From positions 1-39,561 of the forward strand of contig JAZLIT010000045.1 of assembly GCA_045617525.1 (NCBI GenBank): 39,561 nucleotides of DNA. The letters run 5' to 3'. Origin of the DNA: JAZLIT01 sp045617525. GTDB taxonomy: Bacteria > Bacillota > Bacilli > Bacillales_A > Planococcaceae. Below the pieces are notes generated by a model, which did no database searches, was not told where the DNA came from, and saw nothing but the letters and a program-made list of their open reading frames with translations. This document shows positions 8,511-16,301 of the stretch, one piece after another (the first letter of the stretch is position 1; each line of letters opens with the position of its first letter). The position numbers were made by a program, and so were the translations under genes.

Positions 8511-9869
8511 ATGAGTGAATACTTATCAATTAAAGAAAATGATAAAAAGCACGTTTTACGTTCGTGGACAAAACAAGGAAATGCTAATCCTAAATCAATT
8601 AGCAGAGCTGAAGGTGTTTACTTTTGGGACGATGCAGACAATCGTTATATGGATATGAGCTCTCAGTTAGTGTACGTAAACGTCGGACACCAACACCCAA
8701 AATTATTAAAAGCATTCCAAGAAATCGGTACGTATCCACTAGCAGGTCCATCATTTGCGACTAAACCTAAATCAGATTTATCAAAAAAGATTATTGAACT
8801 TGCACCTTCTAATATGGCAAAAATCTTTTATACATCTGGTGGAGCAGAAGCAAATGATCATGCGATTAAAATTGCGCGAATGTATTCTGGACGCTATAAA
8901 ATTTTCTCCCGCTATCGTTCTTATCACGGGGCAACATTTGGAGCCGGAAATTTAACAGGCGAAAGTCGCCGCTTCCCTTCCGAGCCTGGATTACCTGGCT
9001 TCATTAAGTTTGAAGTACCTTATTTATACCGCGAAGTAATTGATTTTGAGAGCGAGGAAGCAGCCACTAACTATTACGTAAGTAAGCTTCGTAATCAAAT
9101 TTTATACGAAGGTTCACAATCAATCGCAGCACTTTTTTTAGAGCCTATTCCGGGAAGTAACGGTGTATTAATCCCACCACAAGGCTATTTAGAAGGGGTT
9201 CGCGCATTATGTGACGAATTCGGTATTTTACTAATTTGCGATGAAGTCATGACTGGTTTTGGCCGAACAGGTAAGGCATTTTCAGTCGACCATTACGATT
9301 TCAAACCCGATATTATTACATTCGCTAAAGGGGTTACATCAGGCTATGCACCTCTTGGCGGCGTAATCGTCAGCAAGGAAATTGCACATTATTTCGACGA
9401 CGAAGTATTAATGACCGGCCTCACTTATAGTGGTCATACAATGTGTACACAAATTGGCGTAGCAAATCTCGAGGTATACGAAGAAGAAAATATCTTTGAG
9501 AACGTTGAAAAAATGGCACCTATTTTAAAACAACGCCTAGAACAATTATTAACCTTTGAAAGCGTAGGTGAAGTTCGGGCTATCGGCCTTTTTGCCGGTA
9601 TTGAAATGGTATCGAACAAACAATCTAAGACGCCGATTATTCAATACGGGCTTGATTATGGTAAAGATCCTGTTGGTCTGATGGGGAAATTAATAGCGAT
9701 GCTTAGTGCAAACGGTTTTTATACGTACTCACACGAATCTACAGTCATCATTGCCCCTCCACTAATCATTACTGAACCACAAATTCATGAGGCAATGGAT
9801 ATTTTCGAAGCTACTTTAAAAGCCTTCGAAACTGAAGTATTATTTCCAACGCTAGCACTATCATTATAG
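8511..9869 (+). CDS. pydD: Class III PLP aminotransferase, probable beta-alanine aminotransferase
   Basis: A 452-aa fold-type I class III (omega-amino acid) aminotransferase. It has YTSGGAEANDHAIK for phosphate binding (about 107-120), LLICDEVMTGFGRTG with the pyridine-nitrogen Asp244, and the Schiff-base lysine Lys273 in TFAKGVTSGYAPLGG. Set beside genes that make beta-alanine, and directly followed by an alcohol dehydrogenase, it most likely moves the amino group of beta-alanine to 2-oxoglutarate or pyruvate, giving malonate semialdehyde. I recall the same gene pair being shown to do this in a Lysinibacillus species (extended reductive pyrimidine pathway). The amino acceptor cannot be read from the sequence. 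GAGGGAG precedes the ATG. Confidence 0.9.
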   Translation: MSEYLSIKENDKKHVLRSWTKQGNANPKSISRAEGVYFWDDADNRYMDMSSQLVYVNVGHQHPKLLKAFQEIGTYPLAGPSFATKPKSDLSKKIIELAPSNMAKIFYTSGGAEANDHAIKIARMYSGRYKIFSRYRSYHGATFGAGNLTGESRRFPSEPGLPGFIKFEVPYLYREVIDFESEEAATNYYVSKLRNQILYEGSQSIAALFLEPIPGSNGVLIPPQGYLEGVRALCDEFGILLICDEVMTGFGRTGKAFSVDHYDFKPDIITFAKGVTSGYAPLGGVIVSKEIAHYFDDEVLMTGLTYSGHTMCTQIGVANLEVYEEENIFENVEKMAPILKQRLEQLLTFESVGEVRAIGLFAGIEMVSNKQSKTPIIQYGLDYGKDPVGLMGKLIAMLSANGFYTYSHESTVIIAPPLIITEPQIHEAMDIFEATLKAFETEVLFPTLALSL

Positions 9870-9880
9870 GAGGTTTTACA

Positions 9881-11035
9881 TTGGAACAATTTTTTTATGA
9901 ACAGCCCGTAGCCATCGATTTCGGTTTCGGAAAGTTAACTAAGCTACCAGAAATTATTAAGCAATTCGATTATAAAAAAGGACTATTAATAAGCACACCT
10001 TCCATGGTGAAGAATGGCACAGCAAATAAATTACTTGAATTATGCGACGGCAAATTAGTCGGTATTTTTTCAGATATCCAACCCAATCCAACACTAAAAA
10101 ATACCGATGACTGTGCAAGTGTACTTCGTAATCATGATTATGATTTTGCAGTAGCTATTGGTGGTGGGAGTATTTTAGATTGCGCGAAAGTAGCTTGCTT
10201 TATGGCCACAACAACCGATGCCACTAGTCTTTATTTTTATAAAGAGAAACTTGTTGATCAGCCAGGCATTCCTTTAATCGCCATCCCAACAACATCGGGA
10301 ACAGCTAGTGAGATTACCTCTGCCTCTGTATTGACCGATACAGAAAAAGGGGTAAAGGCTCCGATGAATTATAAATATTTTTACCCTAAGTATGCCCTTA
10401 TAGATCCTGAGCTGACATTAAGCTGTCCACCTACTGTAACTGCAGCTAGTGGAATCGATGTTTTAGCACATTCACTAGAAGCATTTTATGGTAAAAAGCA
10501 TCAACCCTATACGGACATGGCCGCAGAGAAGGCTGCAAAATTAGTGTTCGAAAACTTATTAACAGTCTATAAGGATCCTTCTAACGTTGAGGCTCGCGTT
10601 AATATGAGCTTAGCTTCTGTCACTGCAGGCTTAGCATTTAACTTAACGCAAACAGCAGCAGCACACGCTTGTTCTTATCCATTAACGCAAAATTTCGGCA
10701 TCACTCATGGCGAAGCATGTGCATTTACACTTGCTGCTTTTTGGCGCCTAAACAGTAGAAGTGATGATGAATACGTCCGTAATCGTCTACAGCAATTCAG
10801 TAAAAATTGTGGCTTTAAAGATGCCAATTCATTAGCTGACTTTATTGATTACATGAAACAAGAAATGGGTCTATGTATGGTGTTAGAGGATGTTGGGGTC
10901 ACATCAGCCGAATTGTTAGATGAGCTGGTTTCAAATAGCTTTGCACCAAATATGCAAAACAATCCAGTGGACATCACACCTAGTCTATTAAAAGAATTTT
11001 ATCAATCTTTAGTTCCAGCTTCTGTAACCGAATAG
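9881..11035 (+). CDS. pydE: Iron-containing alcohol dehydrogenase, probable malonate semialdehyde reductase
   Basis: A 384-aa group III (Fe-dependent) alcohol dehydrogenase. The NAD(P)-binding GGGSILDCAK (94-103) and IPTTSGTASEIT lie in the N-terminal half. The metal ligands Asp193 and His197 (GIDVLAHSLEAF), His262 and His276 (THGEACAF) are all present. The start codon is TTG with AGGAGG in front, 11 bases after the aminotransferase stop, so the two are cotranscribed. In this context it should reduce malonate semialdehyde to 3-hydroxypropionate, removing the toxic aldehyde while the cell keeps the nitrogen. A general short-chain aldehyde reductase role cannot be excluded. The operon ends at a clear terminator. 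Confidence 0.9.
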   Translation: MEQFFYEQPVAIDFGFGKLTKLPEIIKQFDYKKGLLISTPSMVKNGTANKLLELCDGKLVGIFSDIQPNPTLKNTDDCASVLRNHDYDFAVAIGGGSILDCAKVACFMATTTDATSLYFYKEKLVDQPGIPLIAIPTTSGTASEITSASVLTDTEKGVKAPMNYKYFYPKYALIDPELTLSCPPTVTAASGIDVLAHSLEAFYGKKHQPYTDMAAEKAAKLVFENLLTVYKDPSNVEARVNMSLASVTAGLAFNLTQTAAAHACSYPLTQNFGITHGEACAFTLAAFWRLNSRSDDEYVRNRLQQFSKNCGFKDANSLADFIDYMKQEMGLCMVLEDVGVTSAELLDELVSNSFAPNMQNNPVDITPSLLKEFYQSLVPASVTE

Positions 11036-11042
11036 TCTATTT

Positions 11043-11081
11043 AAAGCCTATGATACTTTCGACAGTATCTTAGGCTTTTTT
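11043..11081 (+). terminator. Terminator of the aminotransferase-dehydrogenase operon
   Basis: AAGCCTAtGATACT pairs with AGTATCtTAGGCTT (one internal mismatch, six-base loop), followed by a T6 run. Confidence 0.88.
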
Positions 11082-11093
11082 AATTAAACGCAG

Positions 11094-11132
11094 CAAAAAA
11101 GGGACATAGTGCATCACTGACTATCTCCCTTT
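11094..11132 (-). terminator. Terminator of the short PucR gene
   Basis: On the minus strand AAAGGGAgATAGT pairs with ACTATgTCCCTTT, followed by T residues. It lies about 50 bases after the regulator's stop codon. Confidence 0.7.
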
Positions 11133-11181
11133 AAACTTCTATAAACTTTTCTTTCAACATGTATAACACCTTTCCTGTGTA

Positions 11182-12084
11182 TTAATTCGCTTTGTGTTTT
11201 ACTAATTCATAAGCTTGAATCGCTAATTGTAACGCCAGCCGGTTTTGCATACACATATAATCTTCGCCAAGCAACTCTTTTATTTTTTCAAGGCGATAAT
11301 ATAATGACTGTCTCACAATATGCAATTCATCTGCAACAGATTGCATTGAACCATCTCTCTCCAAATAGACCTTTAATGTTTTCAATAAATCACTTTTCTT
11401 TTTTTGATCTTCTTCAATTATTAAACCTAGATGCCTTATTATATAAGATTCCAGCATTCCTTTTTCATGTAAATTTATCAGAAGCTGAAATGCACCTAAA
11501 TCATCATAAAAAACAGTAGAAGCTTTAAATAATGATTTTAAAAATATCGATTTCGATGCCTCCTCATAACAACAGTACGCATGATTAAACCCTTTACTAG
11601 ATGAACTAATACCCATATAAATTTCTAACTCTTCACACTTATCTCGGTTTATTACTCGATTAATCTTCTTCACAATGCTCTGCAACATTTCTTTTTTAGC
11701 AAGCTGTTCTTTTCTCGTTTTTACTGACACTAAATCAAACACCAACAAAACAATTTGATGCTGATGAACATCCGCAAAAATACGGAATGAGTGTTGTTCA
11801 AATATCGTTTTAACAATATCCAAATAGTGCATCGCTAACCGGTGATTCATATCTATTGATGATTTCTCATCATTTACGCTTTTCATTTCTAGAACGCATA
11901 CCTGATAACCGAGATTGCTTAACGTTTTAAATTCTGTCTGCCCTAATTGAGAACGTATTAATAGTTCATCCGTCCATTGATTTCGAATTAAATCCGCCAA
12001 CCAATAATTCTTTGAAACTAGTTCCCTTTCAAAGTGTCTTTCATGTATTACATGCTCGGTTGTTAAAGTTGAATTCCCACCCAT
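11182..12084 (-). CDS. PucR-type regulator lacking the N-terminal sensory domain
   Basis: About 300 aa. The C-terminus is a clear PucR helix-turn-helix (DGSMQSVADELHIVRQSLYY and the RLEKIKELLGEDY segment). The part before it resembles the GGDEF-like middle domain of PucR/CdaR regulators (YMGISSSSKGFNHAYCCYEE). The roughly 120-residue PucR sensory domain seen in the neighbour at 7210 is missing. I start at ATG 12084, nine bases after AAAGG; an in-frame GTG at 12093 is the alternative. It lies between the 3-hydroxypropionate genes and the ABC importer and could control the importer, or act with the first PucR protein. Its ligand is unknown. Confidence 0.85.
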   Translation of the reverse strand: MGGNSTLTTEHVIHERHFERELVSKNYWLADLIRNQWTDELLIRSQLGQTEFKTLSNLGYQVCVLEMKSVNDEKSSIDMNHRLAMHYLDIVKTIFEQHSFRIFADVHQHQIVLLVFDLVSVKTRKEQLAKKEMLQSIVKKINRVINRDKCEELEIYMGISSSSKGFNHAYCCYEEASKSIFLKSLFKASTVFYDDLGAFQLLINLHEKGMLESYIIRHLGLIIEEDQKKKSDLLKTLKVYLERDGSMQSVADELHIVRQSLYYRLEKIKELLGEDYMCMQNRLALQLAIQAYELVKHKAN

Positions 12085-12205
12085 AATTTTCACCCTTTCT
12101 TCTAACTTTATGTCGAATCACCAAGAAGAGCTTATTAACGGTATTTCCGGAAATAAAAAATAACATAGGAATTATTTTTATCAGTTTAATAGATAGGTGA
12201 TTTGT

Positions 12206-12247
12206 AATATATAGACATACCTATAAATTTTATTATGCACTTGCACA
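12206..12247 (-). promoter_or_regulatory. Promoter of the short PucR gene with candidate operator, site 3
   Basis: On the minus strand a TATATT -10 box (12206-12211) follows TGTGCA-AG-TGCATA (12234-12247), 11 of 12 matches to the palindrome at 8411-8424. The centre-to-start distance of about 43 bp is close to that at site 2. Confidence 0.45.
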
Positions 12248-12283
12248 TATATTGCGTAAGGTTTCCAAACATAATAAAACAAC

Positions 12284-12324
12284 AAATAAAAAAAACGACC
12301 TTAAAAGCGCGTAGCTTTTAAGGT
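12284..12324 (-). terminator. Terminator after the importer substrate-binding gene
   Basis: A perfect 12-bp stem, GACCTTAAAAGC (12297-12308) with GCTTTTAAGGTC (12313-12324), is followed on the minus strand by a long T run. It lies just after the stop codon at 12334. Confidence 0.92.
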
Positions 12325-12333
12325 CATCTCTAC

Positions 12334-13362
12334 TTATTTTCCTAAAACCATATCCATGATTTCATTTGTATAGCTCTTTTTAATATCAGCTGCTTCTTTA
12401 ATAACACCATATTTAAGGGCAATATCTGCAGTTTGTTGGTACATATCCTCATCAATGACACCAATATTAGCACTATCGAAGCCTTCAGGTACTACTAACT
12501 TCGCTACTTCCTTCATCATAATTAATTGGTGTTCCTTCGTTGTACTACCTTCCTCAGCTTGAGCCATGATAATGTCTACAGCTTCTTCTGGATTTTTAAT
12601 TGCATCTTGCCAGCCTTTAATTGAAGCTTTCACAAATGCTGCTGCAGATTCTTTATTGTCTTTTAACCAATCAGAGTTTGCGAATAAATTATCCTCAAGC
12701 ATTGCAACACCTTCTTCGTTCATGTCGATAACGTTTAATTCACTTTCATTTACACCTGAAGCAAGTACAATGTGATATTCGTTATAAGTCATTACCGAAG
12801 CAGCATCTAATTCTCCCGTTAAAAATTGATCCATCGTGAATGCTTGCTTAACAAAATCAAGATCTTTATTTTTATCTAATTTATATTTATCAAATAACGC
12901 TAATAACTCGAATTCATTACCGCCCATCCAGTTACCTACGCTTTTACCTTTCAAATCTGCAGCACTCGCAATACCTGAATCCTTCATCGTAACAAGTTGT
13001 AATCCACTCTGTTGATAAATCTGAGCAATTTCAACTAAAGGCATTCCTTGTTCTTGGTGAGGCAATAAACTCGCTACCCAGTCAACACCGATTTGCGCTG
13101 ATCCATTCGCTACTTGTTGTTCAGGAACAATATCAGGCCCACCAGGTGCAATCGTTACATTAAGCCCAGCATCTTTATAATAGCCTTTTTCTAAAGCCAC
13201 AAAGTATCCCGCAAATTGTGCTTGTGGAACCCATTTCAATTGAAGTGTTATAGGTGTTCCATCCGCCGATTCATTTTCATCACTACACCCTGCTAGCATT
13301 AAAACGACTACAAATAAAGCCACCAACAATGATTGATATTTATTTTTCATTTTTCTTGTCAT
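12334..13362 (-). CDS. NMT1/THI5-type ABC importer, substrate-binding lipoprotein
   Basis: A 342-aa lipoprotein with a basic start, hydrophobic stretch and lipobox LAGC (Cys26), which would anchor it outside the membrane. The body is the NMT1/THI5-like binding fold: ITLQLKWVPQAQFAGYFVAL near the mature N-terminus, then KGYYKDAGLNVTIAPGG and KSVGNWMGGNEF. This is the ThiY family, whose best known ligands are thiamin pyrimidine derivatives. Here the genes sit beside a pyrimidine-catabolism locus and I find no TPP riboswitch upstream, so a pyrimidine or dihydropyrimidine ligand is a reasonable alternative. AGGGGG precedes ATG. It is last in the operon, 114 bases after a permease gene. Confidence 0.9.
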   Translation of the reverse strand: MTRKMKNKYQSLLVALFVVVLMLAGCSDENESADGTPITLQLKWVPQAQFAGYFVALEKGYYKDAGLNVTIAPGGPDIVPEQQVANGSAQIGVDWVASLLPHQEQGMPLVEIAQIYQQSGLQLVTMKDSGIASAADLKGKSVGNWMGGNEFELLALFDKYKLDKNKDLDFVKQAFTMDQFLTGELDAASVMTYNEYHIVLASGVNESELNVIDMNEEGVAMLEDNLFANSDWLKDNKESAAAFVKASIKGWQDAIKNPEEAVDIIMAQAEEGSTTKEHQLIMMKEVAKLVVPEGFDSANIGVIDEDMYQQTADIALKYGVIKEAADIKKSYTNEIMDMVLGK

Positions 13363-13476
13363 TGATATTTCCCCCTCTATTTGTTGTTTTATTGTTTACC
13401 TGGCTTTCCGGTAGCAATAGCTATTCCCAAAACCAAATTCAACCATAGTTCCATTCAGCATGCTGGGCCCCTTAGC

Positions 13477-14349
13477 TTACGTCCTTTCCGAAGGGTGCCA
13501 TTGCATAAATATTTTTTCTAACACCTCAATGATTAAGTAAAACAGTATGCCAACAATAGAGGCAATCACAATACATGCCCAACCTAGAGGCATTTGCGCA
13601 ACCTTGATGGAGTTCGATAAAAGATAACCTAACCCTTTAGAAGCGTAGAAAAACTCGCCCACTATTGCGCCAATCATACTTGCAGTTGCATTAATTTTTA
13701 GTGCTGTAAAAACATAGGGCAAGCTATTTATGATGCGTAAATAGCGAAACACTTGCATTTTATTGGCCGCATAGGAATACATCAAATCAAGTGACAACGG
13801 ATTAACATTCACCATACCTTTATGCGCATTAACAGCCATCGCTACCATCGTTATCACCGTTACAATCGCTACACGTGAGCCAATTCCGCTACCAAACCAT
13901 AAATTCATGATTGGGGCTAACGCAACAATCGGGACTGCATTTAACGCAACCACAAACGTTAAACCTACTTTCCCCCACTTTGGATACCCAGTTGCAATTA
14001 GCGCAACCACAAAGCCCAACCCCGACCCAAGCAATAAGCCAAGAAAAGCCTCTAAAAATGTATAGCCGGTAAAGTTAAGTAGTGTAGAGGCATTATCCTT
14101 AATGGCTTCTAAAATGACAGATGGTAGTGGTAGTTGGTACGTTTTTAAATTGAATATTGAATGAAAAAACTGAACTTCCCACAGCACGAAAAACAGTATT
14201 CCTGCAAATAATGGTAGTACAACGCTTGCGAAGTTTCCCCGGACTTTTTTGAGCAAATGACTGGTAATAGAAGGCGTCTTTTTTAACATTTCACCTTCTT
14301 GTTCTACCGGTTTCTTCAACCATACATCTTGAAGAGCCTTCTCCCTCAT
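13477..14349 (-). CDS. ABC importer permease, second copy
   Basis: A 290-aa inner-membrane permease of the binding-protein-dependent transport (BPD_transp_1) family, with about six membrane segments after a 45-residue cytosolic start. The coupling loop that contacts the ATPase is in the middle (SYAANKMQVFRYLRIINSLP). Its ATG overlaps the stop of the preceding permease gene by 4 bases, showing translational coupling. With the 269-aa permease it forms a heterodimeric channel fed by the lipoprotein encoded next. The two permeases are homologous and probably arose by duplication. Confidence 0.9.
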   Translation of the reverse strand: MREKALQDVWLKKPVEQEGEMLKKTPSITSHLLKKVRGNFASVVLPLFAGILFFVLWEVQFFHSIFNLKTYQLPLPSVILEAIKDNASTLLNFTGYTFLEAFLGLLLGSGLGFVVALIATGYPKWGKVGLTFVVALNAVPIVALAPIMNLWFGSGIGSRVAIVTVITMVAMAVNAHKGMVNVNPLSLDLMYSYAANKMQVFRYLRIINSLPYVFTALKINATASMIGAIVGEFFYASKGLGYLLSNSIKVAQMPLGWACIVIASIVGILFYLIIEVLEKIFMQWHPSERT

Positions 14350-15155
14350 TTGTCATCCCCTCCAGTCTTCCTGAACTCTGGCTGCCAAGGTGTTACAAGC
14401 CGTTCAATCAAGCTAATTACTAAGTAACTTAGTAGACCTAAAACAGCACCAGTAATAACCGTTACCCAAAACATATACGCATGCGAAGAACCGTAATAAA
14501 GGTTGCGCAACATAATAACGCCAATACCTTCAGTTGCACCCATTAATTCAACTAAAATTGCACCTGTTACTGCTAAAGGACCTGCTATTTTCAATCCCGT
14601 GAATAAACTAGGAAGTGCTTGTGGTAAACGCAGCTTCCAATAAATCATCCATGGCTTTGCTGCATATGAATACATTAATTCCACACTTGATACGTCCGCA
14701 CTTCTTAGCCCTCGTAATACATTAAGTACAACAGGGAAAAACGTCATAAAGCCAGCAATAATGACGCGTGCCATACCATCATCGTGTACAATCCCGTAAA
14801 CAATTGGCGCTAACCCTAAAATAGGAATCATTTGTGAAGCCACAATATAAGGAAATGCCATTTGTTCGATCCATTTTGTTGAACTCATCACAATCGCCAC
14901 AATTACGCCAACGATTGTTCCAAGTGCAAAACCATAAAAAGCACTTTTAAACGTAATAAACGCTTGTGTAAATAACGTGCTACTATACTCTGCAAATGTA
15001 ATTGCTAACTCGTGCAAATACGGTAGTTTCGATTGTGCTAGCGGAACTTCTGCTACATTTAATAAATACCAGGAAAGAGTTTGCCAAATTAGTATTAAGC
15101 AAACAAGCCATACAAACGTCGGCATCGAGCGTTTCAATATGCCCTGCATTTTCAT
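14346..15155 (-). CDS. ABC importer permease, first copy
   Basis: A 269-aa permease of the same family as its downstream neighbour, with about six hydrophobic segments and the coupling-loop sequence SYAAKPWMIYWKLRLPQALP. GAAGGGG precedes the ATG. It starts 3 bases after the ATPase stop. The paired-permease layout is common for ThiXYZ/SsuABC-like importers that build asymmetric channels. Confidence 0.9.
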   Translation of the reverse strand: MKMQGILKRSMPTFVWLVCLILIWQTLSWYLLNVAEVPLAQSKLPYLHELAITFAEYSSTLFTQAFITFKSAFYGFALGTIVGVIVAIVMSSTKWIEQMAFPYIVASQMIPILGLAPIVYGIVHDDGMARVIIAGFMTFFPVVLNVLRGLRSADVSSVELMYSYAAKPWMIYWKLRLPQALPSLFTGLKIAGPLAVTGAILVELMGATEGIGVIMLRNLYYGSSHAYMFWVTVITGAVLGLLSYLVISLIERLVTPWQPEFRKTGGDDK

Positions 15156-15158
15156 AGG

Positions 15159-15941
15159 CTACACCCCTTCAAAGCTATTTCGAATATCCGTAATCAATTG
15201 ATAGAATTCCGGACTTTCACGCATTTCAGCTGTACGAGGTCTTGGTAGCGGAACTTCAACAACTTTCGTTAACCTGCCTGGATGTGGAGATAACACGAAA
15301 ATACGATCTGATAAGAAAATTGCTTCTGGAATACTATGCGTCACAAATACGACCGTGTTTCCCGTTTCACTCCAAATAGACAATAGTTCTTCGTTCAACC
15401 GTTCACGTGAAAATTCATCAAGTGCTGAAAACGGTTCATCCATCAACAAGATTTCAGGCTCAATCGCTAGTGCTCGTGCGATCGCTACACGTTGTTGCAT
15501 CCCACCACTTAATTGCCAAGGATACTTATCTTTAAATTTCGTGAGCCCGACTAATTCCAACAAGTTATCCACACGTTTATTTTGCTCTTCTTTATTTATT
15601 TTCATAATTTCCAGCGGCATCGTAATATTTTTCTTCACTTTGCGCCAGTCATACAGAACGGGACTTTGAAAGACAATGCCATATTTCTGCGCGAGTCGTG
15701 CCTCCTTTGCCGTAGATCCTGAAATTTTAATGTTGCCATTCGTTGGCTGAATTAAATCTGCCATTATTCGAAGCAAGGTTGTTTTGCCACAGCCTGAAGG
15801 TCCAAGGAGCGAGATAAATTCCCCTTTTTTAATATCTACAGTGACATCCTTTAATGCGATAACCTCTGTTGCCCCCGTTTGATAATGCATGCTCACATGA
15901 TTAATCTCAATTTCTGGTGTGTCTTCTCTTAACAATGTCAT
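15159..15941 (-). CDS. ABC importer ATPase
   Basis: A 260-aa ATP-binding subunit of the nitrate/sulfonate/taurine/ThiZ type. Walker A is GPSGCGKT (47-54), the signature is LSGGMQQRVA, and Walker B is EILLMDEPFSALD, followed by the switch histidine in VFVTHSIPEA. It leads the four-gene importer operon. GAAAGGAG precedes the ATG by about 8 bases. It powers the uptake of whatever the binding protein at 12334 recognises. Confidence 0.94.
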   Translation of the reverse strand: MTLLREDTPEIEINHVSMHYQTGATEVIALKDVTVDIKKGEFISLLGPSGCGKTTLLRIMADLIQPTNGNIKISGSTAKEARLAQKYGIVFQSPVLYDWRKVKKNITMPLEIMKINKEEQNKRVDNLLELVGLTKFKDKYPWQLSGGMQQRVAIARALAIEPEILLMDEPFSALDEFSRERLNEELLSIWSETGNTVVFVTHSIPEAIFLSDRIFVLSPHPGRLTKVVEVPLPRPRTAEMRESPEFYQLITDIRNSFEGV

Positions 15942-16109
15942 AAAACCACTCCTTTCGATCGTAAACGTGAGTAAATCCTAGCAACTAAAGGTAATTATTA
16001 ACAAATTATATATCCACACGCTACATCGTTTCACTAGACAAAATGTAAAAAATTACAGGATGCTGGCAAGAATTTATTTTTCTAATAAAATGAAGCCCTT
16101 GCATGCAGA

Positions 16110-16154
16110 ATATAAAAAAGCATGGACCCCCTTTTATCTAAGGGTTTCCATGCT
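16110..16154 (-). terminator. Terminator of unclear ownership, upstream of the ABC importer
   Basis: On the minus strand AGCATGGA...TCCATGCT with an inner CCC/GGG pairing is followed by TTTTTT. The exonuclease upstream already has its own terminator at 16262-16290, so this second one ends either a short RNA from a promoter near 16215 or the importer's leader. Confidence 0.65.
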
Positions 16155-16261
16155 ACTACGTGTACCTAAATTACTCTTGTGCAGTTTTTCTATCTAGTGT
16201 AAATCTTCGCGAGTTCAAGCGGTTTATGCGCTGCTATTTCCCTTTACCTATACTATAAACA

Positions 16262-16290
16262 CAAAAACGCCTCCCACATGGAAGGCGTTC
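16262..16290 (-). terminator. Terminator of the exonuclease gene
   Basis: AACGCCTT...AGGCGTT with a short loop, followed by TTTT on the minus strand, lies 11 bases after the exonuclease stop codon. Confidence 0.85.
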
Positions 16291-16301
16291 ATAACAGTTA
16301 T

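Noticed and set aside
15942..16300. A TPP riboswitch expected upstream of the ThiXYZ-like importer
   Set aside because: None of the conserved TPP aptamer blocks was found on the minus strand, so no riboswitch is called.
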